Shown here: piece after piece, positions 1 through 7,382 of the stretch
Numbering within the stretch: the first letter of the stretch is position 1
How the letters are laid out: each line of letters starts with the position of its first letter
NCBI GenBank assembly: GCA_001593925.1
Contig: LUCD01000016.1
Span: 1-22,702, forward strand
DNA length: 22,702 bases
Direction: 5' to 3'
DNA from: Candidatus Bathyarchaeota archaeon B26-1
GTDB lineage: Archaea; Thermoproteota; Bathyarchaeia; Bathyarchaeales; B26-1
Program-made: the position numbers and the translations under genes
Notes under the pieces: generated by a model
What the model saw: only the letters and a program-made list of their open reading frames with translations
Told to the model about the DNA's origin: nothing
The model's database searches: none

Positions 1-1403
1 GCCTTAACGATGAAGCTGTGAAGTGGTAAACCTTGTGGACATGCACTCTCGCAACGTGCACACCCGATACATTCAGCGTAGAGAGCCCCAAGTTTGTCGA
101 GGTTCCCCTTCGCGGCTTCAGCTACAGCCTCAGGGATGGGGAGGTCATTTGGGCATGCTCTTCTACAATCTTGGCATTTCTTACATCTCTTTGAACCCTC
201 GATAACATCTTTCACGTCTGGAATTACCTTAAATTTCTTTCTTCTTGGAGCTACCAAGATGGCTGTTCTAACGGCTACTTCTCCAACTTTCTCTGGATCC
301 AGGATTAAGGCTCCGGGGGTCTTCCCGCTGACAAGGTCTGCCACGATCTCTTCGGCTGGGTCACGGGTTCGATCTGGCAATCCTAGACAGTTTTTAGGGC
401 TAGCCGCGATTAATGGCGCCTTGACCTTTTGGGCTTCAATCAAAGAGTCTGCGCGTATGCATTGTTCATCAACAACGATAACGTCCGGCACGCCGCTTCT
501 GATATACCTGAGCTGCCATGAGATCGGCCCAACGATCTTGGCTTTCGGGTTATATCTGGTGATGTCGATGGCGGTACAGCATAAGCCTGTAACCTCAACC
601 ATGCCGTACAATCCGTTCTCTTGGAGGTAGTCCACGATCTCAACCGCGGGGGGAACGTTATGACCAATAACCATAATAACCGGCTTGGTTGCATCTACGA
701 CTCCTAACCCTATGTCAACGAGGGGGGCGTCCGGGTCTGCCTTCGGGAAGTTGTAGGCTGATATTTGGGCCATATCGGCGACCTCCATCCCAACCTGATC
801 TATCATACCAGCGTGGAAGACCTTCGACTCGAAGTCGATGTTGCTCCCCTCCTGCCCGGTGTGGGTCGCTGAGAGCAAATGAGTAACCTGGCTCTCCAAG
901 TAATCTAGAACATCCTCAAGATCGCCCAAGGTTCGAGGTCTAACACCGCAGACGAGACGAGTCACAGGGGCCTCAACCTCAACGTTCACCCCACCGACAT
1001 CGATCGGATGCTCTCTCCCAAACTTCTCGATAAGGTGCTCGACGAGGTGCCTAGCATGCGCTATGTGAGTCGCGGCCCCTATGCAGCACGCTAAGAGGAC
1101 TATGCGGGACTGCTGGCTTGCCATGTCGAGGCCGCAGGCACCCCTCTTACCCCCCGTCAGGTCGCACTTCCCGAACGTGCAGAGGCAGCAGACGTCGCAG
1201 AAGGGCATGTAGAAGGGCTTATACCTCTCTAGGAGTTTCAGGTCCCAGCTCCTCAGGTCCGTTATGGAGGGGAAGGGCGTCGGCCCAGCCTCCTCCGGTT
1301 TCGGCCCCTCGATAATCCTGCCAAGAGTTACCTCAACATCTTTCAGAACAGCTATGTCACTCTTCAGCTCTCCCACCTTAATGTGGAGGCCTTTTCTCAA
1401 CAA
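1..1403 (-). CDS. cdhA: CO dehydrogenase/acetyl-CoA synthase alpha subunit CdhA (partial, C-terminus beyond window)
   Basis: The minus strand is open from about 1436 to the window edge and codes for the N-terminal 460 or so residues of a protein normally near 800. It matches the nickel-iron CO dehydrogenase subunit of the archaeal acetyl-CoA decarbonylase/synthase complex, a cytoplasmic Wood-Ljungdahl enzyme that interconverts CO and CO2. Visible hallmarks are TPFPSITDLRSWDLKLLERY near residue 45, the Cys cluster CDVCCLCTFGKC followed by GACGLD (residues about 69-92), VIGHN and LCCTAID, which fit the C-cluster region, and two ferredoxin-like motifs, CKKCQDCRRACP and CIGCARCESACP, near residues 400 and 440. 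There is no ATG at the front. TTG at 1403 is my choice. TTG 1427 (almost leaderless) and TTG 1400 are alternatives. The other complex subunits would be expected downstream, outside the window. Confidence 0.93.
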   Translation of the reverse strand, partial: MLRKGLHIKVGELKSDIAVLKDVEVTLGRIIEGPKPEEAGPTPFPSITDLRSWDLKLLERYKPFYMPFCDVCCLCTFGKCDLTGGKRGACGLDMASQQSRIVLLACCIGAATHIAHARHLVEHLIEKFGREHPIDVGGVNVEVEAPVTRLVCGVRPRTLGDLEDVLDYLESQVTHLLSATHTGQEGSNIDFESKVFHAGMIDQVGMEVADMAQISAYNFPKADPDAPLVDIGLGVVDATKPVIMVIGHNVPPAVEIVDYLQENGLYGMVEVTGLCCTAIDITRYNPKAKIVGPISWQLRYIRSGVPDVIVVDEQCIRADSLIEAQKVKAPLIAASPKNCLGLPDRTRDPAEEIVADLVSGKTPGALILDPEKVGEVAVRTAILVAPRRKKFKVIPDVKDVIEGSKRCKKCQDCRRACPNDLPIPEAVAEAAKGNLDKLGALYAECIGCARCESACPQGLPLHSFIVK

Positions 1404-1700
1404 TTGAACACACTTACCTTCGATCAAGATAGAATATCAACATAGAGCATACACAATAATTAACTTTTCCCCTTTCCGAGAAAGAGGCTTTGCATCTCCC
1501 TGATTCACCGTGAATTTTAACGGTTCAGCTTTGCAGGTCTATTCTGGTCGTTTTCTCCGGCTCTTCGACTGTTGGGGGCGCTCCTTCACCTTAACTCTCC
1601 TTTCCCTCGGCGTTGGGATACGCCGTTTGGAGCCTCCACGATCCAAAGGGGATAGACCCCTCTATGTTTTTAGCCTCCTTCAAGGAGGGCGGTTCCTTTT
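1404..1700. other. intergenic region between cdhA and the QueT-like gene; no convincing gene
   Basis: Apart from the cdhA promoter, this stretch holds short inverted repeats: CTTTC/GAAAG at 1472-1484, AGGGG/CCCCT around 1646-1663, and CCTCCTT/AAGGAGG at 1675-1689. A 66-codon open frame on the plus strand (1510-1710) has no recognisable protein features or ribosome site and is probably chance. The last two repeats lie just past the stop codon of the QueT-like gene and may help end its transcript or stabilise its 3' end. Confidence 0.4.
1451..1470 (-). promoter_or_regulatory. probable TATA/BRE promoter of cdhA
   Basis: On the minus strand the sequence reads GGAAAAGTTAATTATTG, a purine-rich BRE-like stretch followed by an AT-rich box. 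It lies about 25 bases before the expected transcription start near 1436, so the cdhA leader would be only 10-35 bases long. An inverted repeat CTTTC-CGA-GAAAG (1472-1484) sits directly upstream. Confidence 0.45.
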
Positions 1701-2264
1701 TCAAGTGTAGACCTTCAGGCCGCGAGACTTTAGAGGGTTAATTATGTTGGGTCTGCTCAGAACCTTGAGGAGGGCGAGGCCTATCACGGCGAAGGCTACC
1801 GTGCTACTTATTGTGAGGCTGAGCATGCTGAGGGCCCAAGGAGGCCATCCCGCGGGAAGCGTGAGCCCAAAGATGTTGCTGGGTGGAGGGAACAGAAGCC
1901 AGAGGTAGCTCCCCACGATAAGGCCGACGGTTACGGCTCCGGAGAGACATCCGAGGACGATCCTTCTCCTAAACTTGAAGATTATTGCGGCGGCTATCAG
2001 GTTGGCTAACGGTCCAAAGACTATGTCGTAGAGTCCGTACGGGATGGACGCTGAGAAGTAGGCGTTGCTGACGAAGCACCCCAGTGAGACCCCTACTATC
2101 ATCGGGGGGCCGAAGATGGCGGAGAGGGGTATAAGGCAGTCTGCTATCCGCAGCTGTATAACTGCCGCGGCGCTAATTCCCTGCAGAATCACCATCACCG
2201 CGTACAGAGAAGCGAAGATAGCTGAGAGCGCCAAGTCTCTACTTTCAAACCTCGTATCTTCCAC
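1701..2264 (-). CDS. QueT-family transporter (ECF S-component-like membrane protein)
   Basis: A 187-residue hydrophobic protein with five or six membrane helices (roughly 11-29, 47-68, 82-96, 103-122 and 141-166). The block QLRIADCLIPLSAIFGPP, followed by GVSLGCFVSN and YDIVFGPLANLIAAA, is typical of the QueT family (DUF988), the substrate-binding S components of energy-coupling factor transporters linked to import of queuosine precursors. In an archaeon the related base would feed archaeosine or be salvaged; the substrate here is inference. No ECF ATPase or T component is in view, so it would have to use a shared module encoded elsewhere. The ATG has a good ribosome site (AGGAGGTG, about five bases upstream). 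Its leader contains a strong GC-rich hairpin. Confidence 0.85.
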   Translation of the reverse strand: MEDTRFESRDLALSAIFASLYAVMVILQGISAAAVIQLRIADCLIPLSAIFGPPMIVGVSLGCFVSNAYFSASIPYGLYDIVFGPLANLIAAAIIFKFRRRIVLGCLSGAVTVGLIVGSYLWLLFPPPSNIFGLTLPAGWPPWALSMLSLTISSTVAFAVIGLALLKVLSRPNIINPLKSRGLKVYT

Positions 2265-2335
2265 CTCCTAACCCGGGGTTTATAGGGCGGAACGGGTGGG
2301 GTGGGCCCCACTCACCCGCCTTCCCTCCAAGGTTC
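2265..2335 (-). promoter_or_regulatory. GC-rich hairpin in the leader of the QueT-like gene
   Basis: On the minus strand the leader contains GGCGGGTGAGTGGGG followed at once by CCCACCCCACCCG and TTCCGCC. GGGTG-type and GTGGG-type arms can pair with the CACCC and CCCAC arms, giving a stable stem before the ribosome site. It could be a regulatory RNA element. I cannot match it to a known preQ1 riboswitch class. Confidence 0.35.
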
Positions 2336-2339
2336 CAGA

Positions 2340-2365
2340 GATTACATTATAAAGTTTGCGGTTCC
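2340..2365 (-). promoter_or_regulatory. probable TATA promoter of the QueT-like gene
   Basis: Read on the minus strand, GAACCGCAAACTTTATAATG carries a clear TATA box (TTTATAAT) with a plausible BRE before it. Transcription would begin near 2320 and give a leader of about 55 bases that includes the GC-rich hairpin. Confidence 0.55.
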
Positions 2366-2392
2366 AACACGCCGTTTCTCAGCCTCTCCCGA

Positions 2393-2410
2393 GGCAAAAG
2401 CTATTTATCT
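2393..2410 (+). promoter_or_regulatory. probable TATA promoter of the small coiled-coil gene
   Basis: GGCAAAAGCTATTTATC combines an A-rich BRE-like run with a TATTTAT box. A start about 25 bases further on would give a leader of roughly 30 bases to the ATG at 2461. It is divergent from the promoter of the QueT-like gene. Confidence 0.45.
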
Positions 2411-2460
2411 TTAGTTCATGATGAGATATGTGAAGGTGCCGGTGGTTCTGGTGATCGGTT

Positions 2461-2694
2461 ATGGAGGAGGAGATTAAGCCTTCCTATCAAGCCCACAATG
2501 TTGTAATTCGGGGAACCGTTGAAGGGTACAATGTAGCCTCGCTCGAGGACCTGAAGAAGCTGGCGGAGAACATCCAGAATCTACAAAGAGAGATGAACGC
2601 TCTGAGAGAACAGTTCAACGATGTCCAGAGAGCCCTCAACGCAACGAACGCGAGGCTTGAGAGGGTTGAGAACTTTCTGAAGTCCTTCAAGTAA
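2461..2694 (+). CDS. small coiled-coil protein of unknown function
   Basis: A 77-residue acidic/polar protein that I cannot assign to a family. After a short N-terminal part (HNVVIRGTVEGYNVAS, possibly a strand and turn), residues about 28-75 have the hydrophobic spacing of one long amphipathic helix, with repeated Leu and Asn (LKKLAENIQNLQREMNALRE and onward), so it probably forms a coiled-coil dimer or trimer. There is no signal peptide or membrane helix. GGTGATC lies just before the ATG as a ribosome site, and a TATA box is upstream. It stands alone between the divergent QueT-like gene and an RNA-like region. The codon pattern and promoter make it likely real. Confidence 0.65.
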   Translation: MEEEIKPSYQAHNVVIRGTVEGYNVASLEDLKKLAENIQNLQREMNALREQFNDVQRALNATNARLERVENFLKSFK

Positions 2695-2759
2695 CTGCCG
2701 GAATCAGATTATTCCAGCAGAATTCCGCTCTTCACATTAGAAGGTGGATTGATGCGCCG

Positions 2760-2975
2760 TGGAGTCCAAGCCTTAAGGGGGAGACCGTCTCAACCCTGCA
2801 ACCTTCGGGTTACTTCCCAAAGCCGCGTCCGAGTGATTAGGAGGGTGTTGGAGGGGGACGGTGCAGGCGGGTGCATGGGCACACCCGACTCCCACTGGTT
2901 CACCTGCTTGAGGGAGGAAATCTCTGTGGAGACCGTCCGCCGCAACCTTCCCGTCTTCCTCTTCAGGTTTCTCTA
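2760..2975 (+). ncRNA. candidate structured noncoding RNA of unknown class
   Basis: The inverted repeats listed for the surrounding region can form a multi-branched fold: an outer helix 2856-2862/2932-2938, inside it 2863-2867/2903-2907, inside that a hairpin 2868-2873/2882-2887. A separate UUCG-capped hairpin lies at 2800-2811. On the plus strand it would end about 110 bases before the URO-D-like gene. On the minus strand a TATA-like GGATTTATTAG (near 2979) could drive it instead, and the 2798-2813 hairpin is slightly better on that strand because of a G-U pair. Strand and ends are guesses. Confidence 0.3.
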
Positions 2976-3039
2976 ATAAATCCTTTATGAACTTGAAATT
3001 CGTAGAGAAAAACCGTCTTATGGTGATTATTAAGTTTGG

Positions 3040-3060
3040 TGTAGAAAAACGTTATTAATT
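3040..3060 (+). promoter_or_regulatory. probable TATA promoter of the URO-D-like gene
   Basis: GTAGAAAAACGTTATTAAT has an A-rich BRE-like run and a TTATTAAT box. A start 25 bases further on falls near 3080, almost at the ATG (3085), so the message may be leaderless. A similar word, GTAGAGAAAAACCGT, occurs about 38 bases upstream. Confidence 0.5.
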
Positions 3061-3084
3061 GGTTGAGCCTTAGAGGCGGAGGTT

Positions 3085-4221
3085 ATGGGTTACGAAAGAG
3101 CTTTAAGGGCGGTAAACCTCAAGCCTACCGATAAGATACCTCTCCTCGGAACCGTAGGAGATACAAGGTTTGGAGAGAGACTGACAGGGGTCAGGAGCTC
3201 CGAGGGAAACAGATACTTCAGAGCGTTATATGAGGCCCTCGACGTTGACATGATCTACGTTTTAGAGACCCGTATAGACCGGAAGCCTATCAAACAGGAA
3301 GAGGACACAGTTTACGGCAGATTCGAGGACTTCGAGGATTGTTTTCCTTACTATGACTCCTTCCACATAGCATATAAGGGGTACACCCTAGCCCGCACGA
3401 AGACCGCCACCCAACTCTGGGTCGTTGAGCGGCCCTTCAAGACGTACAGGGAGATGCTCAAATACCTCAAGAACTACGACCCCAGAGAAGACGAGCCTAG
3501 ATCGGCCAAAGAAATCGCTGAATACTGCAGAAGGACATACCAACATTACCAAGGGATTCTGAAGGACTTAACCTTAGTGGCGGGAGAGACCTACCTAACA
3601 CTCTTCACGTTCTTCATCGTACGGGTAGGGTGGCGGCTCCTAGCTAGGCTCATCCTCAAAGACGCGGATGTATTCGACGAGGTTGCGGAGAAGTATGCGG
3701 AGGTGACGAGGAGACATACCGAAGCTTGGGCGGAGTCCGGGATCAAAGTCTTCGTCTGCCACGACGACATCGCCTTCCGGGAGGGCCCCGTAATGTCGCC
3801 AGAGTGGTTCAGGGAACACGTCTTCCCGCTCTATAAGGAAATTTGGCGGCCGCTAAAGGATAAGGGAATAAAGGTCTTATTCATCTCTGACGGGAATTAT
3901 CTTCCCTTGATCGACGGGCTGATCGAGGCTGGGGCTGAAGGGTTCAAGATTAACCCCGACGCGAGGCTGAGCCGCAGGGACATCGAGAGGCTGTGCGCGG
4001 AGTACGGTGGCAAGAAAGTTCTGGCGCTTAGCCCCCGCCGGGACATCCTCAAGAATAGAGGTGTGAAAGAAGCCGTTTCCGAGGTAGAGTTCATCACGGC
4101 GCTGGCTCGGAGATGTAACGGCGTATTCTTCCACGGGTTAGGTGATACGCCCCACCTTGAAGCTTGCTACCGGGCATGGATAAGGAGCCGTGAGAGGTGG
4201 AAGGCTGGCCCTGAAGAATAA
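3085..4221 (+). CDS. uroporphyrinogen decarboxylase-like (URO-D family) protein
   Basis: A 378-residue soluble protein with the layout of the URO-D superfamily (PF01208), which includes true uroporphyrinogen decarboxylase and the corrinoid:coenzyme M methyltransferases MtaA/MtbA. The N-terminal ERALRAVNLKPTDKIPLLG is the usual opening. The C-terminal half has the barrel blocks KVFVCHDDIAFREGP, the segment around SPEWFREHVFPLYKEI, KVLFISDGNYLPLIDGLIEA and GAEGFKINPDA. The Cys-His in VCHDD lies near the zinc-binding region of methyltransferases but the full H-x-C...C set is not obvious, so neither haem synthesis nor methyl transfer is proved. No corrinoid protein or haem gene is nearby. GGAGGTT touches the ATG and is too close for a normal ribosome site, which favours a leaderless message. 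Confidence 0.75.
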   Translation: MGYERALRAVNLKPTDKIPLLGTVGDTRFGERLTGVRSSEGNRYFRALYEALDVDMIYVLETRIDRKPIKQEEDTVYGRFEDFEDCFPYYDSFHIAYKGYTLARTKTATQLWVVERPFKTYREMLKYLKNYDPREDEPRSAKEIAEYCRRTYQHYQGILKDLTLVAGETYLTLFTFFIVRVGWRLLARLILKDADVFDEVAEKYAEVTRRHTEAWAESGIKVFVCHDDIAFREGPVMSPEWFREHVFPLYKEIWRPLKDKGIKVLFISDGNYLPLIDGLIEAGAEGFKINPDARLSRRDIERLCAEYGGKKVLALSPRRDILKNRGVKEAVSEVEFITALARRCNGVFFHGLGDTPHLEACYRAWIRSRERWKAGPEE

Positions 4222-4239
4222 TCTTCTGTAGGGTAAACG

Positions 4240-4260
4240 GCGTCTTCTTAATAAGAGGGT
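4240..4260 (+). promoter_or_regulatory. TATA promoter overlapping a small palindrome
   Basis: The palindrome TCTTA-A-TAAGA (4246-4256) contains the AT-rich box expected 25 bases before a start near 4280. A palindrome over the TATA box, ahead of a small DNA-binding-like protein, would suit self-repression. This is inference from position only. Confidence 0.35.
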
Positions 4261-4323
4261 TAATCTTTACTCTCATCTGGGTTCAGTTCGTCTCTACGCG
4301 GACTCTTGGAGACGGTTGAGGAG

Positions 4324-4593
4324 ATGAGGCTGACGAAGCTTGAGAGGGAAACCTACGAGTTCATAAGGAGACGCGGGGAGGTCATGACCGTGAATATACC
4401 TCCCAGAATGAGGGGGGCGGTACCGAACCTCAAGAGGAAAGGGTTAATCGAAGTTTACAAAGATTATACGGCTCCGTGGAGCACAAAAAAGATGAAGTTC
4501 GTAAGGGTTAAGGATTATCCGAGCGTTCAAGGGCTTGACGGCGGCGGGGAGAGCGGAACCCCAAGTTTCGGTCGCAACCAAACTAAGCCTTAA
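4324..4593 (+). CDS. small winged-helix-like protein, function unknown
   Basis: About 89 residues. The segment LERETYEFIRRRGEVMT, then NIPPRMRGAVPNLKRKGLIE, then VYKDYTAPWSTKKMKFVRV looks like helix, a loop with the recognition helix, and a two-stranded wing, so a winged helix-turn-helix is the likely fold, possibly a transcription regulator. The last 25 residues are Gly/Ser/Pro-rich and probably unstructured. The ATG at 4324 follows GGTTGAGGAG. TTG at 4306 would add six residues (METVEE) but lacks a ribosome site. It lies 40 bases before the UPF0182 module and could control it, but nothing proves this. Confidence 0.6.
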   Translation: MRLTKLERETYEFIRRRGEVMTVNIPPRMRGAVPNLKRKGLIEVYKDYTAPWSTKKMKFVRVKDYPSVQGLDGGGESGTPSFGRNQTKP

Positions 4594-4632
4594 TATCTCG
4601 CTCCTCTTAGTATATCTTCTTGGGTATAAAAA

Positions 4633-7377
4633 TTGACCGGCGCATATGAGGATTCAACCTTCATCCGTAGGTACTGGGTTTGGCTTCTACTAGCCCCCAT
4701 CCTCCTCATAGTCGCTTTAGAGGTGCTTCACACGTGGCTCAACTGGTCGATAATGCAGAGCCTATACGAGGAGAAGGCGGGCTTAGACTGGTTCGGCATA
4801 ACCTTCTACCACAACCAAACATTCATAGTCGCCGCCATACTTGCGCTTCTAGTCATCAACCCCCTCCGTGGACATAGCGACCTCTACGAGGTTTGGGAGA
4901 CGATCAAGTGGCTCAGCAGGATCGAGCGTGGACCGACACCCGCGGAGATTCCAGTCTTCTCACCGAGAACCCGGAGAACCTTCTGGGCGGTCTGGCAGGT
5001 TTTTAAGTGGCTCTTAGCCTTCTCGGTGATCTCCTCAATCAACGGCATACCGTTTCTGGGTAAGGTTACCCCGATCTTCAGCATGGCCTTGGAGGGTATT
5101 GGGAGTTGGAGCCTCGTCCCAAGGGTCTTCGTTCTCCCGATCCTTCCGGCCTCCAGCTCCGAGCTGATCTCCTTGATGCCGACGATTGAGGTTCAGTACC
5201 GTCTGGTCTACATGGTCTCGACGGCGATACTGGCCGTCGTCGTGGCTAGGATGTGCCTCAAGCTTATAAAGCACTTCCTCAGGGAGTCGCAGAACGTCTG
5301 GGTTCGAGACTTATTCGTGATCTTAGCCTGCATCATGGCCGCCATAATCTTGGGGGCGCCATACTGGGTTATGGACATAACGACCCCCTTCGACTACTTG
5401 ATCTGCGTCGTCCTCCTTGCAAGCTTCCTCTTTGCGGCTCTCTTCTCCCACTTCATCGGCTTCGGAGGGGGCTTACCATTCGCCAAGAGGAAGAGAACAG
5501 TCATCTTATCCATAACCATGGCCCTAGTAGCCGTTCTCCTAACCAACGCGGTTATCGTCGCGGGTTTCCGGCTTAACTGGAACAACAACTGGTTAGAGTA
5601 CGAGTGGAACCCTTTGACGAGGAAGCAGATAGCTGTAACCCGATGGGCCGCGGGCATCGACCATATACGGAGGCTCCCTCTCTCAGCCCTCCCCGAAGGG
5701 AACGTCACCGAGACCCTAGTGAAGGTTAGGCAGTGGGACTCTAGGGCGGCTTACACTAGGATGATAAATAGGATCGGCTCGAACTGGATGACCCTAGCCG
5801 ACTCGGATATCATATACGTGGGAGGCCGGGAGTACTGGGTTGCCCCCACAACGGTCTGCTATCCCAGCATGGACTGGATAAGCGTCCACCTGATCTACAC
5901 GCATACATCCCGCATAATCGTTATCGACAGCCACAGCGGGGAATACGTAAACTTAACGGATGTCTTTGGGATTCCGGAGGAGCCCCAAATCTATTATGGG
6001 GAGGGCTTCGAGAACCCTGTCTACGTCGGCGTGAAGGGGTTCAGCGAGGTTGAGAACGTATCATATCCGGGAGAGCCCGACTACGTCCTCTCCGGGTGGA
6101 GGAGAACCCTCTGGTTCCTACTTCAGGGGCAGCTTGGATTCGCCTTCTCGCCTCCGCAGGACGAGATCAAGATGCTCTACAACAGGGACGTGGTCAAGAG
6201 GGTGAGTGACATTCTGATCTACGGGTTGAAGATCGACCCGGATGTCTACCTCGTGAGCGACGGCGAACGGCTATACTACGCCGTCCAAGTCTACATAGAC
6301 TATCCCATGCATTCAGGCTTCGCGGCCAGCAGCTATCTCCGCTACTTCGCCGTCGTCCTCGTCGACGTCGTGGACGGAAGCATGAGAGGATACATCGTGG
6401 GCAAGCCGGACGGTTTCCTCGTAGACTTTTACACACGGTACTACTCGGAGTGGAAGCCCATAACCGACCCAACCGCGGAGTGGCTTAGACCTCAGCTCCG
6501 CTACCCAGAGGCTCTCCTCGGCAAGCCGGACCAGCCGGGCCAGCTGGACGTGGACTTCATGTTCCACGTGGACGACCCCTTCACTTGGAGGTCTGGGAGC
6601 AAGTTTTACGAGAGGCCTCCGGGAACGGAGGTTCTCTACGTCCTCTTCGTCGAGAACAACCAGACACACTTCGTCGGAATCCAGATAGTCGAGTATAAGA
6701 TGTCTGAGAGCAAGAACTTGGCGGCCGTCTACTTGGCGTATGGGGGAGAGAGGCTGGGCGAGATCGTCCTCTACGAGGCGCCTCCCGAAGCTCAGCTCTT
6801 AGGGCCGACCTCCGCGGTTGAGTCGCTCAAGGCCAACCAGGAAGTCCAAGTTAAACTCAACCTCTACGGGTACCCGGAGACTTCAAGTTTAGGCAACATC
6901 CTCCTCTACCCGATCGGAGGCAAACTCTACTACTTCATACCGTTATACGTGAAAGGAGCGGTTATGGTTACTATGCCGCAGATAGGAATCGTCGACGCGT
7001 CGTCTGGTTCCTTGGTGGCGATGGGTTCAGACGCGTCTGAAGCCTACTACAACCTCATAGGAGCCACCGTTGAGACTGGAGCCCAGAGACGCCTCGAGAG
7101 GCTTAAAACCTTCTTCACGGAGGCTGGATACGACCTGCTGGAGGTTTGGGCGATACATCCCGACGTCGAGGTTCTCGAAGGAAACCTCACCTACCTAAGT
7201 GAGAGCCAGTGGAGCGAGGTTGAGTCCGCGTTAGAATCTTTCTTGGAGAGGCATCCCCCAGAGAACGGGAAGGTCTTCATGTGGAGCGGGGAGGAGGGAA
7301 CCGTGAACTTCGGGGTGCTGACCGTGGAGAGCAACGGTGTCAAGTACTTATACTTCATCACGGTTAAGTGTAGGTGA
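4633..7377 (+). CDS. UPF0182 (COG1615) family large membrane protein
   Basis: A 914-residue protein. Seven membrane helices fill the first third (about 14-33, 63-78, 117-135, 189-207, 225-245, 254-276 and 289-313), and some 600 residues then lie outside the membrane. I place it in UPF0182, known mainly from bacteria, from the shared landmarks: VHLIYTHTSRIIVIDSHSGE (about 418-437), then PQIYYGEGF (about 451-459), and near residue 735 LKANQEVQVKLNLYGYPETS followed by GNILLYPIGGKLYYFIPLYV, which matches the family block around 'GS...GN.L..PI...LLY..PLY'. Its biochemical role is unknown. No ATG suits the N-terminus. TTG 4633 is used, and TATATC near 4611 would place the transcript start close to it. 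The stop lies within a few bases of the next start, so the genes are co-transcribed. Confidence 0.8.
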   Translation: MTGAYEDSTFIRRYWVWLLLAPILLIVALEVLHTWLNWSIMQSLYEEKAGLDWFGITFYHNQTFIVAAILALLVINPLRGHSDLYEVWETIKWLSRIERGPTPAEIPVFSPRTRRTFWAVWQVFKWLLAFSVISSINGIPFLGKVTPIFSMALEGIGSWSLVPRVFVLPILPASSSELISLMPTIEVQYRLVYMVSTAILAVVVARMCLKLIKHFLRESQNVWVRDLFVILACIMAAIILGAPYWVMDITTPFDYLICVVLLASFLFAALFSHFIGFGGGLPFAKRKRTVILSITMALVAVLLTNAVIVAGFRLNWNNNWLEYEWNPLTRKQIAVTRWAAGIDHIRRLPLSALPEGNVTETLVKVRQWDSRAAYTRMINRIGSNWMTLADSDIIYVGGREYWVAPTTVCYPSMDWISVHLIYTHTSRIIVIDSHSGEYVNLTDVFGIPEEPQIYYGEGFENPVYVGVKGFSEVENVSYPGEPDYVLSGWRRTLWFLLQGQLGFAFSPPQDEIKMLYNRDVVKRVSDILIYGLKIDPDVYLVSDGERLYYAVQVYIDYPMHSGFAASSYLRYFAVVLVDVVDGSMRGYIVGKPDGFLVDFYTRYYSEWKPITDPTAEWLRPQLRYPEALLGKPDQPGQLDVDFMFHVDDPFTWRSGSKFYERPPGTEVLYVLFVENNQTHFVGIQIVEYKMSESKNLAAVYLAYGGERLGEIVLYEAPPEAQLLGPTSAVESLKANQEVQVKLNLYGYPETSSLGNILLYPIGGKLYYFIPLYVKGAVMVTMPQIGIVDASSGSLVAMGSDASEAYYNLIGATVETGAQRRLERLKTFFTEAGYDLLEVWAIHPDVEVLEGNLTYLSESQWSEVESALESFLERHPPENGKVFMWSGEEGTVNFGVLTVESNGVKYLYFITVKCR

Positions 7378-7382
7378 TCTCC

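Larger units (their letters stand above)
2695..3084. other. 390-base region without a convincing gene: candidate structured RNA plus promoter
   Basis: A 75-codon open frame (2749-2976) has no protein-like features. Instead the DNA shows nested inverted repeats: GGACGGT (2856-2862) with ACCGTCC (2932-2938), GCAGG (2863-2867) with CCTGC (2903-2907), CGGGTG (2868-2873) with CACCCG (2882-2887), and an AACC-TTCG-GGTT hairpin (2800-2811). Two words are also repeated directly: GGAGACCGTC (2780 and 2928) and GCAACCTTC (2798 and 2942). This fits a folded RNA. I could not match it to tRNA, SRP RNA, RNase P RNA or a known riboswitch, and the strand is uncertain. Confidence 0.5.

Noticed and set aside
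1510..1710. 66-codon open frame on the plus strand
   Set aside because: No ribosome site, no protein-like composition, and it overlaps hairpins after the QueT-like gene.
2780..2950. SRP RNA, RNase P RNA or cobalamin riboswitch
   Set aside because: CCCACTGG and CCCTGCAACC recall fragments of a cobalamin riboswitch, but order and spacing are wrong. The conserved SRP helix 8 and RNase P cores are not found on either strand.
2749..2976. 75-codon open frame on the plus strand
   Set aside because: Arg/Gly-rich translation with no structure pattern; the DNA is better explained by inverted repeats of an RNA-like element.
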